NCBI GenBank assembly: GCA_021201095.1
Contig: JAJQFO010000017.1
Span: 1 to 56,345, forward strand
DNA: 56,345 nt
Direction of reading: 5' to 3'
Origin: Lachnospiraceae bacterium
GTDB lineage: Bacteria > Bacillota > Clostridia > Lachnospirales > Lachnospiraceae
Position 1 is the first letter of the stretch, and each line of letters opens with the position of its first letter. The position numbers and the translations under genes were made by a program. Under the pieces are notes generated by a model, which made no database searches, was not told the DNA's origin, and worked only from the letters and a program-made list of their open reading frames with translations. Positions 47,818 to 56,345 of this stretch are shown piece after piece.

Positions 47818-49008
47818 TCAGGAAGTCTTCCTGCTTGACAGCACATCAAAGATAACCGCGATCAGAAGCACTGCACCCTTTACCACGTACTGCCAGGAAT
47901 CGCCGATACCCATGATCGACATGCCCATGTTAATGACACCGAGCAGGAGTGCGCCGATGACAACACCGCCGATTGAACCACTGCCGCCAAACGCAGAAGC
48001 GCCGCCGATATAGCAGGCGCCAATAGCGTCCATCTCAAAGGAGTTGCCGGTGGAGCCATTCACAGAGCCGACGCGAGCCAGACAGAGCAGACCGCAAAGG
48101 CCGGCTAGCAGTCCCATATTCGCATAAGCGATAAAATAGACTTTATTCGTATTGATACCAGAGAGTTGCGTTGCCTTCTCATTGCCGCCGACCGCATAGA
48201 AATAACGGCCGAAAGCAGTCCTGGATGTAATGAAATTATAGATCAGGCAGATTGCCACCACCCATACCAGCATAACGGAGATGCCCTTATACTGGCAGAG
48301 CAGATTGCAATACCACATAAGCAGAGCTGAAATCACTGCCGCGCTGCCAAAATCCGCAAGTGCACTGTTCTGACGATAGCCTTTTTTGGCCTTATTCGCG
48401 CGGGAGGAAATCTTGCTGTAGAAGATAATGATAACCGCGACCGCGCCGATCACCAGGGGGGAGAGCACCCGGCTGTCCGTATCCAGCCCTGGAATCCTGA
48501 TGTATGCAGTGAAGATGTTCAGGAACGCTTTATTCTGAACTGCCACGGTCTTGCTGTTCAGTACCAGACGTCCAAAGCCGCGGAAGATAAACATACCGCC
48601 CAGCGTAGTGATAAACGGAGGAATCCGCACATAGCCGATCCAAAAACCCTGCCAGACACCGCAGGCAAGACCAATCAGCAGACAAATGCCGATTGTCAGA
48701 TATACGTTCATCCCATAATTAGAAATCATCACAGCCGCAAGTCCGCCGACCAGGCAGATCACAGAGCCGACAGCCAGATCAATGTTGCCGCCGGTCAGGA
48801 TGCAGAGCAGCATACCGCAGGCCATTACCAGTACATAACCATTCTGAAGCAGCAGATTGGACATGTTCTGTGCATAGAGCAGACGTCCGTCCGTCAAAAA
48901 GTAAAAGACAATAAATACAACGACAAGGGCAATAACCATCGTATATTTGCGGATAAAAGTCATCACATCAAGCTTGCCCGCGCCCGACGTTTCGTTATTA
49001 TTTGCCAT
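47818..49008 (-). CDS. Sugar ABC transporter permease (MmsB/XylH type)
   Basis: A membrane permease of the ribose/xylose class (BPD_transp_2), 396 residues from the ATG at 49008 (MANNNETSG), with AAAGGGAG upstream. About ten hydrophobic segments are visible. Family blocks include TGGNIDLAVGSVICLVGG, RIPPFITTLGGMFIFRG, GRYFYAVGGNEKATQLSGIN and GACYIGGASAFGGSGSIGG. The long loop with KISSRANKAKKGYR is typical of the multiple-sugar (mmsB) type. It overlaps nothing but starts 17 nt after the ATPase gene stop. Confidence 0.92.
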   Translation of the reverse strand: MANNNETSGAGKLDVMTFIRKYTMVIALVVVFIVFYFLTDGRLLYAQNMSNLLLQNGYVLVMACGMLLCILTGGNIDLAVGSVICLVGGLAAVMISNYGMNVYLTIGICLLIGLACGVWQGFWIGYVRIPPFITTLGGMFIFRGFGRLVLNSKTVAVQNKAFLNIFTAYIRIPGLDTDSRVLSPLVIGAVAVIIIFYSKISSRANKAKKGYRQNSALADFGSAAVISALLMWYCNLLCQYKGISVMLVWVVAICLIYNFITSRTAFGRYFYAVGGNEKATQLSGINTNKVYFIAYANMGLLAGLCGLLCLARVGSVNGSTGNSFEMDAIGACYIGGASAFGGSGSIGGVVIGALLLGVINMGMSIMGIGDSWQYVVKGAVLLIAVIFDVLSSRKTS

Positions 49009-49024
49009 GAATACACACTCCCTT

Positions 49025-50560
49025 TCAATTTGCGGCACTCATAATATAGCCCATGATCTCTTCCTGCGTGGTGTTTTTCGCCTCCACCTCGCCGCAGAGC
49101 CTGCCTTCGTTCATGATATAGATGCGGTCACACATACCGATTAGCTCCGGCATCTCGGAGGAAATCATAATCACGGATTTCCCATTGTCAACCATCTGAT
49201 TGATCAGACAGTAGATATCATATTTCGCGCCAACATCAATACCACGGGTCGGCTCATCGAGGATCAGCACATCCGGCTCCGCGAACATCCACTTACCCAG
49301 AAGCGCTTTCTGCTGATTGCCGCCGGAGAGGTTGCCGATCACCTGCTCAATGGACGGGGTTTTCGTCCCTACTGCCTCAGTCATTTCCTCTGCGGCTTTC
49401 TTTTCTGCCGTTTCATCAATAATACCGTTGTTGCAGATCTTATCCAGGCGCGCCAGCGTCGTATTGAAGCGGATAGATTCACCGAGGATCAGTCCGTTCG
49501 TCTTCCGGTCCTCCGTCACGTACGCAATCTTATTCTTAATTGCCAGCTCTGGTGTCTTCAACTCCACCTTTTTGCCTTCCAGATAAATCTCGCCGGAAAT
49601 ATCCGTGCCATAGCTCCTGCCGAAAATGGACATCGCCAGTTCTGTGCGCCCCGCTCCCTGCAGGCCGGAAAAGCCGACCACTTCTCCTTTATGTACCTTG
49701 AAGGAAATATTGTCGTCCACGATCTTCTCCGGATACAGCGGATGATGTACGGTCCAGTTTTTCACCTCAAGGCCAACCTCTTTGCTGACGTTGTGCTTTC
49801 TCTCCGGATAACGGTCATCCATCGGACGGCCAACCATGCCTTTGATGATGCGGTCCTCACTGAAATCATCGACACCCTTCACCAGCGTCTCGATTGTTGA
49901 ACCGTCGCGCAGGATCGTTGCTTTATCCGCGCAGTAAATAATCTCATTCAGCTTATGCGTAATAATGATGGACGTCAATCCATCCTTCTTGAACTCCATC
50001 AGAAGATCCAGCAGCATCTTCGCGTCCTCATCATTCAGCGATGAGGTCGGCTCATCCAGAATCAGCAGCTTCACGTTCTTCGAGAAGGCCTTCGCGATCT
50101 CGACCAGCTGCTGTTTGCCGGTACCGATATCCTTGATCAACGTCTGCGCGGACTCATGCAGTCCGACCTGTTCCATATGTTTTTCGGCTTCGTTATAGGT
50201 TTTGTCCCAGTCAATCACACCGAACCGATTTCGTTTTTCATTTCCCAGGAACATATTCTCACCAATGGTGAGCAGCGGAATCAAGGCCAGCTCCTGATGA
50301 ATAATGACAATCCCCTTTGCCTCGCTGTCCCTCAGCGTTTTGAACTGGCAAAGCTCTCCATTATAATAAATCTCACCGTCATAGGTGCCTGCCGGATAAA
50401 TACCGGACAGCACGTTCATCAGAGTCGATTTGCCGGCGCCGTTTTCCCCGATCAGCGCGTGAATCTCTCCACGCTCCACGACCAGATTTACGTCATCAAG
50501 CGCCTTTACTCCCGGAAACTCTTTGGTGATGGATTTCATTTCCAGAATAATGTCACCCAA
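49025..50560 (-). CDS. Sugar ABC transporter ATP-binding protein (MmsA/XylG type)
   Basis: A 511-residue double-ABC ATPase energising the permease encoded just downstream. Domain 1: Walker A GENGAGKSTLMNVLSG (about 37-52), an atypical signature position GTGKQQLVEIAKA, Walker B LLILDEPTSSL. Domain 2: FSGLQGAGRTELAMSIFG, signature NLSGGNQQKALLGKW, LILDEPTRGIDVGAKYDIY. This two-domain pattern is the RbsA/XylG/MglA family. The start is TTG at 50560, 7 nt after GGAGG. A hairpin terminator separates it from the binding-protein gene. Confidence 0.93.
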   Translation of the reverse strand: MGDIILEMKSITKEFPGVKALDDVNLVVERGEIHALIGENGAGKSTLMNVLSGIYPAGTYDGEIYYNGELCQFKTLRDSEAKGIVIIHQELALIPLLTIGENMFLGNEKRNRFGVIDWDKTYNEAEKHMEQVGLHESAQTLIKDIGTGKQQLVEIAKAFSKNVKLLILDEPTSSLNDEDAKMLLDLLMEFKKDGLTSIIITHKLNEIIYCADKATILRDGSTIETLVKGVDDFSEDRIIKGMVGRPMDDRYPERKHNVSKEVGLEVKNWTVHHPLYPEKIVDDNISFKVHKGEVVGFSGLQGAGRTELAMSIFGRSYGTDISGEIYLEGKKVELKTPELAIKNKIAYVTEDRKTNGLILGESIRFNTTLARLDKICNNGIIDETAEKKAAEEMTEAVGTKTPSIEQVIGNLSGGNQQKALLGKWMFAEPDVLILDEPTRGIDVGAKYDIYCLINQMVDNGKSVIMISSEMPELIGMCDRIYIMNEGRLCGEVEAKNTTQEEIMGYIMSAAN

Positions 50561-50701
50561 AAGACTTCCTCCTTTCTGGCATACCTCCCGTCACTTTCCT
50601 CAAAGACAGCCATGCAGACGTTCATGCATCTTCGACATAAGCTTCTGCGTCTCTGTCCTCTTCATGCCGGGAAGTCTGCCTCGCCTTCCCTTTCCATCGG
50701 A

Positions 50702-50735
50702 TAAAAGGGCGGGACAGCAGCCCCGCCCTTTTTCA
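50702..50735 (-). terminator. Attenuating terminator between the binding-protein and ATPase genes
   Basis: Minus strand: GGGCGGG-n8-CCCGCCCTTTT, with A-rich flank. It would let the binding protein be made in excess over the membrane components, a common arrangement. Confidence 0.8.
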
Positions 50736-50838
50736 GGTTCTGGTAAACGCCTTATACGTTTACGATATTCCTCTTTTGATGAATGATTTCATTCAGTGCC
50801 AAACGAAAATCCACTGAATATCCAGCGTCCCCGTATTA

Positions 50839-51954
50839 TCACTCAACTGCGGTCAGATATCCATCCTCGCCCATCTCATACAGGCCGGTGTCTACCAACT
50901 CATCAAGGTTGTCGGCCGTAATCACGCTCGGTACAAGCAGGAAGGACGGGCAAACATTGCCTTCAGAGGTCTCATAAGACTCGGTGTCATATGCGCAGTC
51001 AATTTCAAAAGTATCGCACAGCGACTCATCGATGGTATCGCCGTTCAGCATTGCCTCAGCAAGTGACAGAGTAACGATGGACTCGTTGCTGACGTTCTTA
51101 TAAACGGTCATGGTCTGGATGCCGTCAACGATGTTTGCAAGGTTCGCAACGTCGCCGTCCTGGCCGGTGATGATCACAGTGTTGTCGCCGGCATAGTCAG
51201 AAGTGATGCCCTGTGCTACGCCAAGAGCAGTGGAGTCGTTGGAGCAAAGCCATACATCCAGCTGTGTGCCGTCTGCATAATAAGAACCAAGGATGTTCTG
51301 TGCTCTCTCAAGAGCGGTCTGGGTATCCCACTGATCGGTAGCAACTGTATCAAAATCTGTCTGGCCGGATACAACTACCAGAGTACCTGCCTCGATGTAC
51401 GGATTCAGGACATCCATCGCACCATTGTAGAAATAGGTCGCGTTGTTGTCTGCCGGGTCGCCGGCGGTGATCTCCATGTTGTAGGTAGCATCGCCTGCGT
51501 TCTCCAGATCCAGCTGTTCTACAATAAACTCGCCCTGCAGCTGGCCTACGGTATAGTTATCAAACGATACATAATAGGAAACCGCGTCATTCATGATCAG
51601 ACGGTCATAAGCGATGACCGGAACTTCCTGCTCAGCTGCCTCATCCATAGCCGTGTTCAGCGCCTCGCCGTCAACTGCCGCGATGATCAGGATATCTACG
51701 TTGTCAGCCAGAAGGTTCTGGATGTCACTTACCTGCTGAGAGGAGTCATTATCAGAATAAACCAGCTCTACCGTATAGCCGGCGTTCTCGAACTGCTCTT
51801 TCAGGTAGGAACCGTCACGATTCCAGCGCTCCAGAGACTGGGTCGGCATGGAAATACCGATTACCTGTGCTTCCTCTTCTGCGGCTGCCGGTACGGCGAT
51901 TGCTCCGAGTGCCATCACTGCCGTCATAGCGATTGCCATTTTTCTTAATTTCAT
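50839..51954 (-). CDS. Sugar-binding protein of the MmsAB transporter (ChvE/XylF type)
   Basis: A 371-residue extracytoplasmic sugar-binding protein, start ATG at 51954 (MKLRKMAIAMTAVMALG) behind GGAGG. The signal peptide ends near AVPAAAEEE and has no lipobox cysteine. The type I binding-protein fold shows VIGISMPTQSLERWNRDG (strand 1 and sugar loop), ILIIAAVDGEALNTAMDEA, PVIAYDRLIMN, and LCSNDSTALGVAQGI. The WNRDG and PTQS-LERW pattern matches ChvE-like multiple monosaccharide binding proteins (xylose, arabinose, galactose class). First gene of the operon, divergent from the sensor genes. Confidence 0.92.
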   Translation of the reverse strand: MKLRKMAIAMTAVMALGAIAVPAAAEEEAQVIGISMPTQSLERWNRDGSYLKEQFENAGYTVELVYSDNDSSQQVSDIQNLLADNVDILIIAAVDGEALNTAMDEAAEQEVPVIAYDRLIMNDAVSYYVSFDNYTVGQLQGEFIVEQLDLENAGDATYNMEITAGDPADNNATYFYNGAMDVLNPYIEAGTLVVVSGQTDFDTVATDQWDTQTALERAQNILGSYYADGTQLDVWLCSNDSTALGVAQGITSDYAGDNTVIITGQDGDVANLANIVDGIQTMTVYKNVSNESIVTLSLAEAMLNGDTIDESLCDTFEIDCAYDTESYETSEGNVCPSFLLVPSVITADNLDELVDTGLYEMGEDGYLTAVE

Positions 51955-52160
51955 GTTTCTACCTCCATTCATGTTCTGTGGTTCTGCCTGCTTCGCCCAA
52001 AAAGCTGTGCGAATTGACCACGTTTATTGGTGAAAGCATCGTATCACATATGCATTTTGCATAAAATAGAATCTCTTGGGATGAAACTGTAATTTTTTTC
52101 ATCACCAATTTACTTCTTTCCAGAAAATCTGGACATTTTTGCTTCCGCCCCGTAAAATTC

Positions 52161-52205
52161 CGCAAAAAAATGCTTTTTGCGAGTACAGACATATGTTATT
52201 ATACC
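52161..52205 (+). promoter_or_regulatory. Inverted repeat and promoter before the sensor operon
   Basis: CGCAAAAA-AATGC-TTTTTGCG (52161-52181) is a perfect 8-bp inverted repeat overlapping a -35 TTGCGA (52177-52182). A -10 TATACC follows after 17 nt (52200-52205). Transcription would begin at about the ATG at 52209, so the message may be leaderless. The repeat is a plausible operator or terminator-like stem; its role is not shown. Confidence 0.5.
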
Positions 52206-52208
52206 ATC

Positions 52209-53228
52209 ATGAAAAAATCTTCCTTAATTATTACGATCATTTTAATCTTTTGCGTCCTGCTGCTGTCGGTCGTCTGGTCTTACTTTCGGAACAGCCTCGA
52301 CTCACTTGACCTGCCTGTATCTTCCGGCACCGAAGTCTACGACCGGCATTACGTGCTGATTCCGGAAGCGGAAAATTCGGTTCTCTGGCAGGCCATTTAC
52401 GAAAGTGCGGATGCCGAGGCAAAGGCAAGCAATACCTATCTGGAGCTTCAAAGTCTTGACGTCGGAAGTGCCTATACAACTGCGGACTATCTGCGCATCC
52501 TGATTGCCTCTCAGGTGGACGGCATTCTGTTGAAGCCGGACGGTACCGACGAGGTTCGTGAATTGATGAATGAGGCTGTTGATGCGGGGATTCCTGTCGT
52601 CACGGTGCTCGAGGATGATTCCGACAGTGAACGGATCAGCTACGTGGGACTCAACAGTTATCAGCTTGCCGATACCTACACAGAGCTTGCGCTTTCCTGT
52701 CTGAATGGAGAAAGCGGAGAAATCATGATTCTGATGGACACTGCGTCAGTCAATCCGATTCAGACCGTCGCCGCAGCCCAGCTGACAAGATACATCGAGC
52801 TGCAGAAGGCCAACTCGCAGGAAATCAACGTTTCCCTGTATTATCTGGAAAGTATCAACGACTTTGACTCAGAAGAAGGCATCCGTGAGCTGTTTGTCAA
52901 CTACTCTCCGCTTCCGGATGTCCTGATCTGCATGGATGAGCTGCTGACGGAATGTGCCTATCAGGCACTGATTGATTACAATGCGGTGGGCAGCACCGAC
53001 ATTATCGGTTTTTACTATTCAGACCAGATCCTGGAGGCGATTGAAAAGGGAATTATCCCGGCCACGCTGGTGGTCGGCACGGACGAGGTCGGGGCTTACT
53101 GCATAGATGCTCTGAACGAATATCACGAATTCGGCCATACCAGCAGCTATTACAATGTCTCCTTAAGCATCATCACGCAGGAAAATGTGGCAGACTTTCT
53201 TACGGATGCCGGCGAAGAGGAGGGATAG
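52209..53228 (+). CDS. Membrane-anchored sugar-sensing binding protein (XylFII-like)
   Basis: A 339-residue protein with one N-terminal membrane anchor (residues about 5-22, hydrophobic SLIITIILIFCVLLLSVV) and an extracytoplasmic type I periplasmic-binding fold (HYVLIPEAENSVLWQAIYES, QVDGILLKPDGTD, AGIPVVTVLEDDS). It precedes a LytS-type kinase by 4 nt. In Clostridium beijerinckii an equivalent trio, XylFII-LytS-YesN, senses xylose and induces xylFGH. The same order is seen here, divergent from a xylose-class transporter. No ribosome site is obvious before the ATG, which suits a leaderless message. Confidence 0.82.
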   Translation: MKKSSLIITIILIFCVLLLSVVWSYFRNSLDSLDLPVSSGTEVYDRHYVLIPEAENSVLWQAIYESADAEAKASNTYLELQSLDVGSAYTTADYLRILIASQVDGILLKPDGTDEVRELMNEAVDAGIPVVTVLEDDSDSERISYVGLNSYQLADTYTELALSCLNGESGEIMILMDTASVNPIQTVAAAQLTRYIELQKANSQEINVSLYYLESINDFDSEEGIRELFVNYSPLPDVLICMDELLTECAYQALIDYNAVGSTDIIGFYYSDQILEAIEKGIIPATLVVGTDEVGAYCIDALNEYHEFGHTSSYYNVSLSIITQENVADFLTDAGEEEG

Positions 53229-53232
53229 ACTC

Positions 53233-54756
53233 ATGAAAAAGAAAAATCCTTTTTCCCGCTTTGCTTCCATCCAGACACGGATCAACGCGATGATTATGGT
53301 GGTGCTGGTCGTGGTCCTGGGGATGAACCTGTTTCTCATCAATGAAATCAATTCCGCTGTCTCGCGGATTGACTCCGTCTTCACCAGCAATGTGGCGGTC
53401 AACACACTCTCCGATACGCTGGAGCAGATCCAGAATTCGGTCTATGAGTATCTGAACACCAAGAGCAGTCAGGCGCTGGAAGACTATTACAGTCTGGAGC
53501 AGGAATACCGCGCGCTGCTCGAGGATCTGAATAACAAAAATGTGGACAGCGAAATCCTGATGCTGGAAAAGAGCATCCGCAATATGTCAGAAAGCTATCT
53601 GGATCAGACAGGTGTCACCGTGCAGGCCAAGCGCGGCCGCAATGTGGAGCGTTATAAGGAGTCCTATGAGCTGGAGACACAGCTGTATGAATACATTAAC
53701 TCCTATATTTACCGGCTGAACAACCTGCTCTTTCGCCAGAATTCCACCAACTACCAGGCGCTGATCTCATCCATGCACGTGCTGGAACAGGGCAGTCTGA
53801 TCATCATGGCGGCCGCCTTTGTCATCTGCATGCTGGTGATTGCGGTTTTTGTCCACAACATGATCCGCCCTCTGACCGTTCTCTCTTCCACAGCACATGA
53901 GGTAGCCAGCGGAAATCTGGAGGTTCCGCAGCTTCCCATCGTCTATGAAGACGAGGTCGGTGTCGTGACGCGCAGCTTTAACCAGATGCTCACCAGCATC
54001 CGCGAGTACATTGACCGTCTGCGCGACAGTATGGAGACCGAAGCGCAGCTGAAAGAGCGGGAGCTTCTGATGGAGGCGCACCTGAAGGAAGCACAGCTGA
54101 AATACCTGCAGGCACAGATCAATCCGCACTTTCTCTTCAACTCGCTGAATGCCGGAGCACAGCTCGCAGCCATGGAAGATGCGGAACAGACCAGTATTTT
54201 TCTGGAACGGATGGCGGATTTTTTCCGTTACAATGTACGGAAGATGTCCGGAGGCGCTACCCTGTATGAGGAAATGAAATCCGTTGACGATTATATCTAT
54301 ATCCTGAATGTACGGTTTGCCGGTGACATAACCTATGAGAAAAACATCGACGCTGATATAGAAGACATCAAAATGCCGAGCATGATCCTCCAGCCCATTG
54401 TGGAAAACGCAGTGCAGCATGGCATCCATGAATGTCTGGAGGAAGGCCGCATTGTACTGACCGTGACAAAAGCAGACACGGCGTCCCTGGAAATTACCGT
54501 CTGGGACAACGGAGTCGGCATGACGCCGGAAACGATCCGCAACATTCTGGAAGGCACTCTCGTTCCGGACGCAGATCAAAGCAATTCCACCGGCGTCGCC
54601 ATGTCGAATGTCATTCACCGTCTGGAGCTCTATTATAATAAGAAGAATCTGCTTCACATCGAAAGTGATGGTCCCGGCTGCGGCACACGGGTCATCCTTT
54701 CGCTCCCGGTTTCGCCGCAGGCGGGTGATGACCTGACGATTACAGAAGGTAAATAG
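53233..54756 (+). CDS. LytS/YesM-family sensor histidine kinase
   Basis: A 507-residue kinase from the ATG at 53233, which follows GAGGAGG. Membrane helices lie at about 18-37 and 187-208, enclosing an extracytoplasmic helical sensor. A HAMP domain is at about 209-262, then a coiled coil. The His_kinase domain has its phosphoacceptor in LQAQINPHFLFNSLN (His299). The ATPase has ILQPIVENAVQHGIHE (N box) and VWDNGVGM (G1). It probably partners with the preceding binding protein for ligand sensing and the following response regulator. Confidence 0.92.
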   Translation: MKKKNPFSRFASIQTRINAMIMVVLVVVLGMNLFLINEINSAVSRIDSVFTSNVAVNTLSDTLEQIQNSVYEYLNTKSSQALEDYYSLEQEYRALLEDLNNKNVDSEILMLEKSIRNMSESYLDQTGVTVQAKRGRNVERYKESYELETQLYEYINSYIYRLNNLLFRQNSTNYQALISSMHVLEQGSLIIMAAAFVICMLVIAVFVHNMIRPLTVLSSTAHEVASGNLEVPQLPIVYEDEVGVVTRSFNQMLTSIREYIDRLRDSMETEAQLKERELLMEAHLKEAQLKYLQAQINPHFLFNSLNAGAQLAAMEDAEQTSIFLERMADFFRYNVRKMSGGATLYEEMKSVDDYIYILNVRFAGDITYEKNIDADIEDIKMPSMILQPIVENAVQHGIHECLEEGRIVLTVTKADTASLEITVWDNGVGMTPETIRNILEGTLVPDADQSNSTGVAMSNVIHRLELYYNKKNLLHIESDGPGCGTRVILSLPVSPQAGDDLTITEGK

Positions 54757-54895
54757 GCTTTCCAGATGCACTTTATCCGATACATTCTCCGCGAAAAACA
54801 GTCCAGGAAATCTAACCCATCACAGGAGTAAAGGAAGATATCAGAAAAATGATTGCCGCTTATTATTTAAATATAGAAAGGAACGGTTGAATACC

Positions 54896-56329
54896 ATGTA
54901 TCGAATCCTGATTGCGGACGACGAAGGGCTGATGCTGGAATCTTTAAAAACAATTATCCTGGGGCAGTACCCGGATTGCTGCGAGCTGGAGACAGCCAAA
55001 ACCGGCCGGGCTGTAATCGAAAAAACTGAAAGCTTTCACCCGGATATTGTGTTTCTTGACATCCATATGCCCGGCATCAATGGCATCCAGGCCATGAAGG
55101 AAATCCGCAAATCGAACACCACTGCTCTCTTTTACATTATTTCCGCATATGATAAATTTGATTATGCAAAAGAAGCTATTGACCTCGGAGTAGAGAAATA
55201 TCTTACCAAGCCGATCTCGCGCAAAACCATCCTTTCCACTGTAGCAGAAGCCATGCGGAAGGTGGATCACAACCGTGCAGCGCGCAGTTCCCAGCTGGAG
55301 GTTCAGGAAAAACTCGAAGTCATCATCCCGGTCATGGAACAGAGTATTATCACCAACCTGCTCTTCCAGACCGAAATGCAGGATGTCGGCTATTACCTGC
55401 AGCTTCTGGATGTAGAGGAAACATACGGCTACATCATTATTATCCAGATTGGTACCGACTATGAAAACGGGCGGCTGATCAGCCCGGTCCGTATGAGCGT
55501 GCAGGCGCAGGATTTTTACCCGGATTTTCGTTCCCTGGTAAAGGCATCTCTGAACTGTCTGGTCGGTCCTGTCATGTCCAACCGGGTCGTACTGCTGGTC
55601 CCACATCAGGGGGGACAGACCACTTATGAAGATCGAATCCGTATCGTAGAAATCACGCGGGAGCTGCTCACAAAGCTGGAGGAGCATCTGGGTGCAAAAT
55701 TCCGCGCCGGCATCGGCCGGGTCCGTAAAATTGAAGATTTGCAGCTCTCCTACCGGGAAGCCCTGCGCTCCTTAAACGACAGCAAGAGCCGCGTCATCCA
55801 CACCGAAGATCTGCAGCCGGAGGGCATCTATGGGGAGGAGTTTCCGGATGAAACGGAGAGACGGATTTTCCGCTTTCTGGAAAATGGCAACACCGCTGCC
55901 ATGCTCTCGGAGATGAATATTTTCTTTGACTGGATGATCCAACACCATCCAAACGATCATGGCAATATCTGCCTCAAGGTTCTGGAATATATCATTCAGG
56001 CGGAGAAGACCGCCTTTGAATGCGGAACTGTCAATTACAATTTCAGTGACCGGAAGGACTATCTGGAAACAGCGACTTCTTTCACCGACTATGAATCTCT
56101 GCGGCAGTGGTTCATTGAAAAAATGGCGGCCTGTTGCGACACCATCCACGATTATCAGGAATCACAGTCCGATTCCGTTGTGAAAAAAGCACAGGCTTAC
56201 ATCAGGGAAAATTTTAGCCACGATATTTCTCTGGACGACGTATCCCGTGCGGTAAATGTCAGTCCTTACTATTTCAGCAAGATTTTTAAAGGTTACTATT
56301 CACAGCCGTTTTTTAAGCACGCCAAGTAG
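54896..56329 (+). CDS. YesN-type response regulator, truncated in its AraC DNA-binding domain
   Basis: 477 residues from the ATG at 54896 (a TTG at 54887 is an alternative). The receiver domain (about 1-120) has ADDE (7-10), phospho-Asp55 in IVFLDIHMPG, and the conserved Thr/Lys region YLTKPIS. A large middle region of the YesN type follows (about 130-420). The AraC domain begins VKKAQAYIRENFSHDISLDD and reaches SPYYFSKIFK, the end of the first helix-turn-helix. It then changes to an unrelated tail (GYYSQPFFKHAK) and stops at 56329. About 55 residues, including the second helix-turn-helix, are missing. The foreign tail DNA contains a fragment similar to the family C repeat. Probably non-functional as a DNA-binding regulator. 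Confidence 0.8.
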   Translation: MYRILIADDEGLMLESLKTIILGQYPDCCELETAKTGRAVIEKTESFHPDIVFLDIHMPGINGIQAMKEIRKSNTTALFYIISAYDKFDYAKEAIDLGVEKYLTKPISRKTILSTVAEAMRKVDHNRAARSSQLEVQEKLEVIIPVMEQSIITNLLFQTEMQDVGYYLQLLDVEETYGYIIIIQIGTDYENGRLISPVRMSVQAQDFYPDFRSLVKASLNCLVGPVMSNRVVLLVPHQGGQTTYEDRIRIVEITRELLTKLEEHLGAKFRAGIGRVRKIEDLQLSYREALRSLNDSKSRVIHTEDLQPEGIYGEEFPDETERRIFRFLENGNTAAMLSEMNIFFDWMIQHHPNDHGNICLKVLEYIIQAEKTAFECGTVNYNFSDRKDYLETATSFTDYESLRQWFIEKMAACCDTIHDYQESQSDSVVKKAQAYIRENFSHDISLDDVSRAVNVSPYYFSKIFKGYYSQPFFKHAK

Positions 56330-56345
56330 CCAGAGTTTTTTCTCT

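Overview
The window looks like a chromosomal segment of a spore-forming, mid-GC Clostridia species, most likely Lachnospiraceae. The main reason is the run asp23 - nusB - xseA - xseB - ispA - dxs - tlyA - nadK - argR - recN - spoIVB on the minus strand. DUF4317, GH112, GH31 and a LytS/YesN-type sugar sensor fit the same group. No rRNA, tRNA, CRISPR array, prophage or transposase gene was seen.

Layout. 1-2364 (-): pstS-pstC-pstA phosphate uptake (pstA runs off the edge); PstS has its two halves in swapped order. 2365-3436: a palindrome cluster, a terminator, and an AT-rich gene pair (retropepsin-like protease plus a small partner). 3513-6721 (-): a sugar nucleotidyltransferase and a GH112 galactosyl-hexosamine phosphorylase. 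6863-9390 (-): an Sfp-type phosphopantetheinyl transferase and a MutS-like ATPase. 9770-21313 (-): the sporulation/isoprenoid/DNA-repair operon; dxs appears to start at an ATT codon, and spo0A is not next to spoIVB. 21360-25356 (-): an antitoxin relic, RF3 (TTG start), and a large protein with a RelA/SpoT synthetase-like domain. 25699-27053 (+): pyrBI. 27167-30330 (-): a glycosyltransferase, mutY and a cell-wall amidase. 30631-32274 (+): an ABC-F ATPase.

32341-32651 holds what I consider the best find: two convergent small transcription units that match the architecture of the enterococcal par (Fst/RNAII) type I toxin-antitoxin locus. They comprise a 32-33 residue hydrophobic peptide gene, an opposing short RNA, an 18-nt direct repeat over the toxin start region, and a shared terminator.

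32884-37199 (-): PEP carboxykinase and a GH31 glucosidase with a low-complexity insert. 37641-40491 (+): a metal-efflux operon (HMA chaperone, P-type ATPase, CadC-like repressor) with an operator. 40763-45694: a short DUF4317 protein, an AGE-family isomerase, an aldehyde dehydrogenase and an iron alcohol dehydrogenase. 46192-47517 (+): an EAL phosphodiesterase. 47818-51954 (-): a sugar ABC transporter. Divergent from it, 52209-56329 (+), are a membrane-anchored sugar sensor, a LytS-type kinase and a YesN-type regulator that is cut short in its DNA-binding domain.

Intergenic regions are unusually rich in palindromic repeats of several families. One 76-nt family begins just downstream of the -10 box of three unrelated promoters and shows base-pair covariation, so it probably acts as structured leader RNA. 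All functional statements come from reading the sequence and known family motifs; no database search was run.
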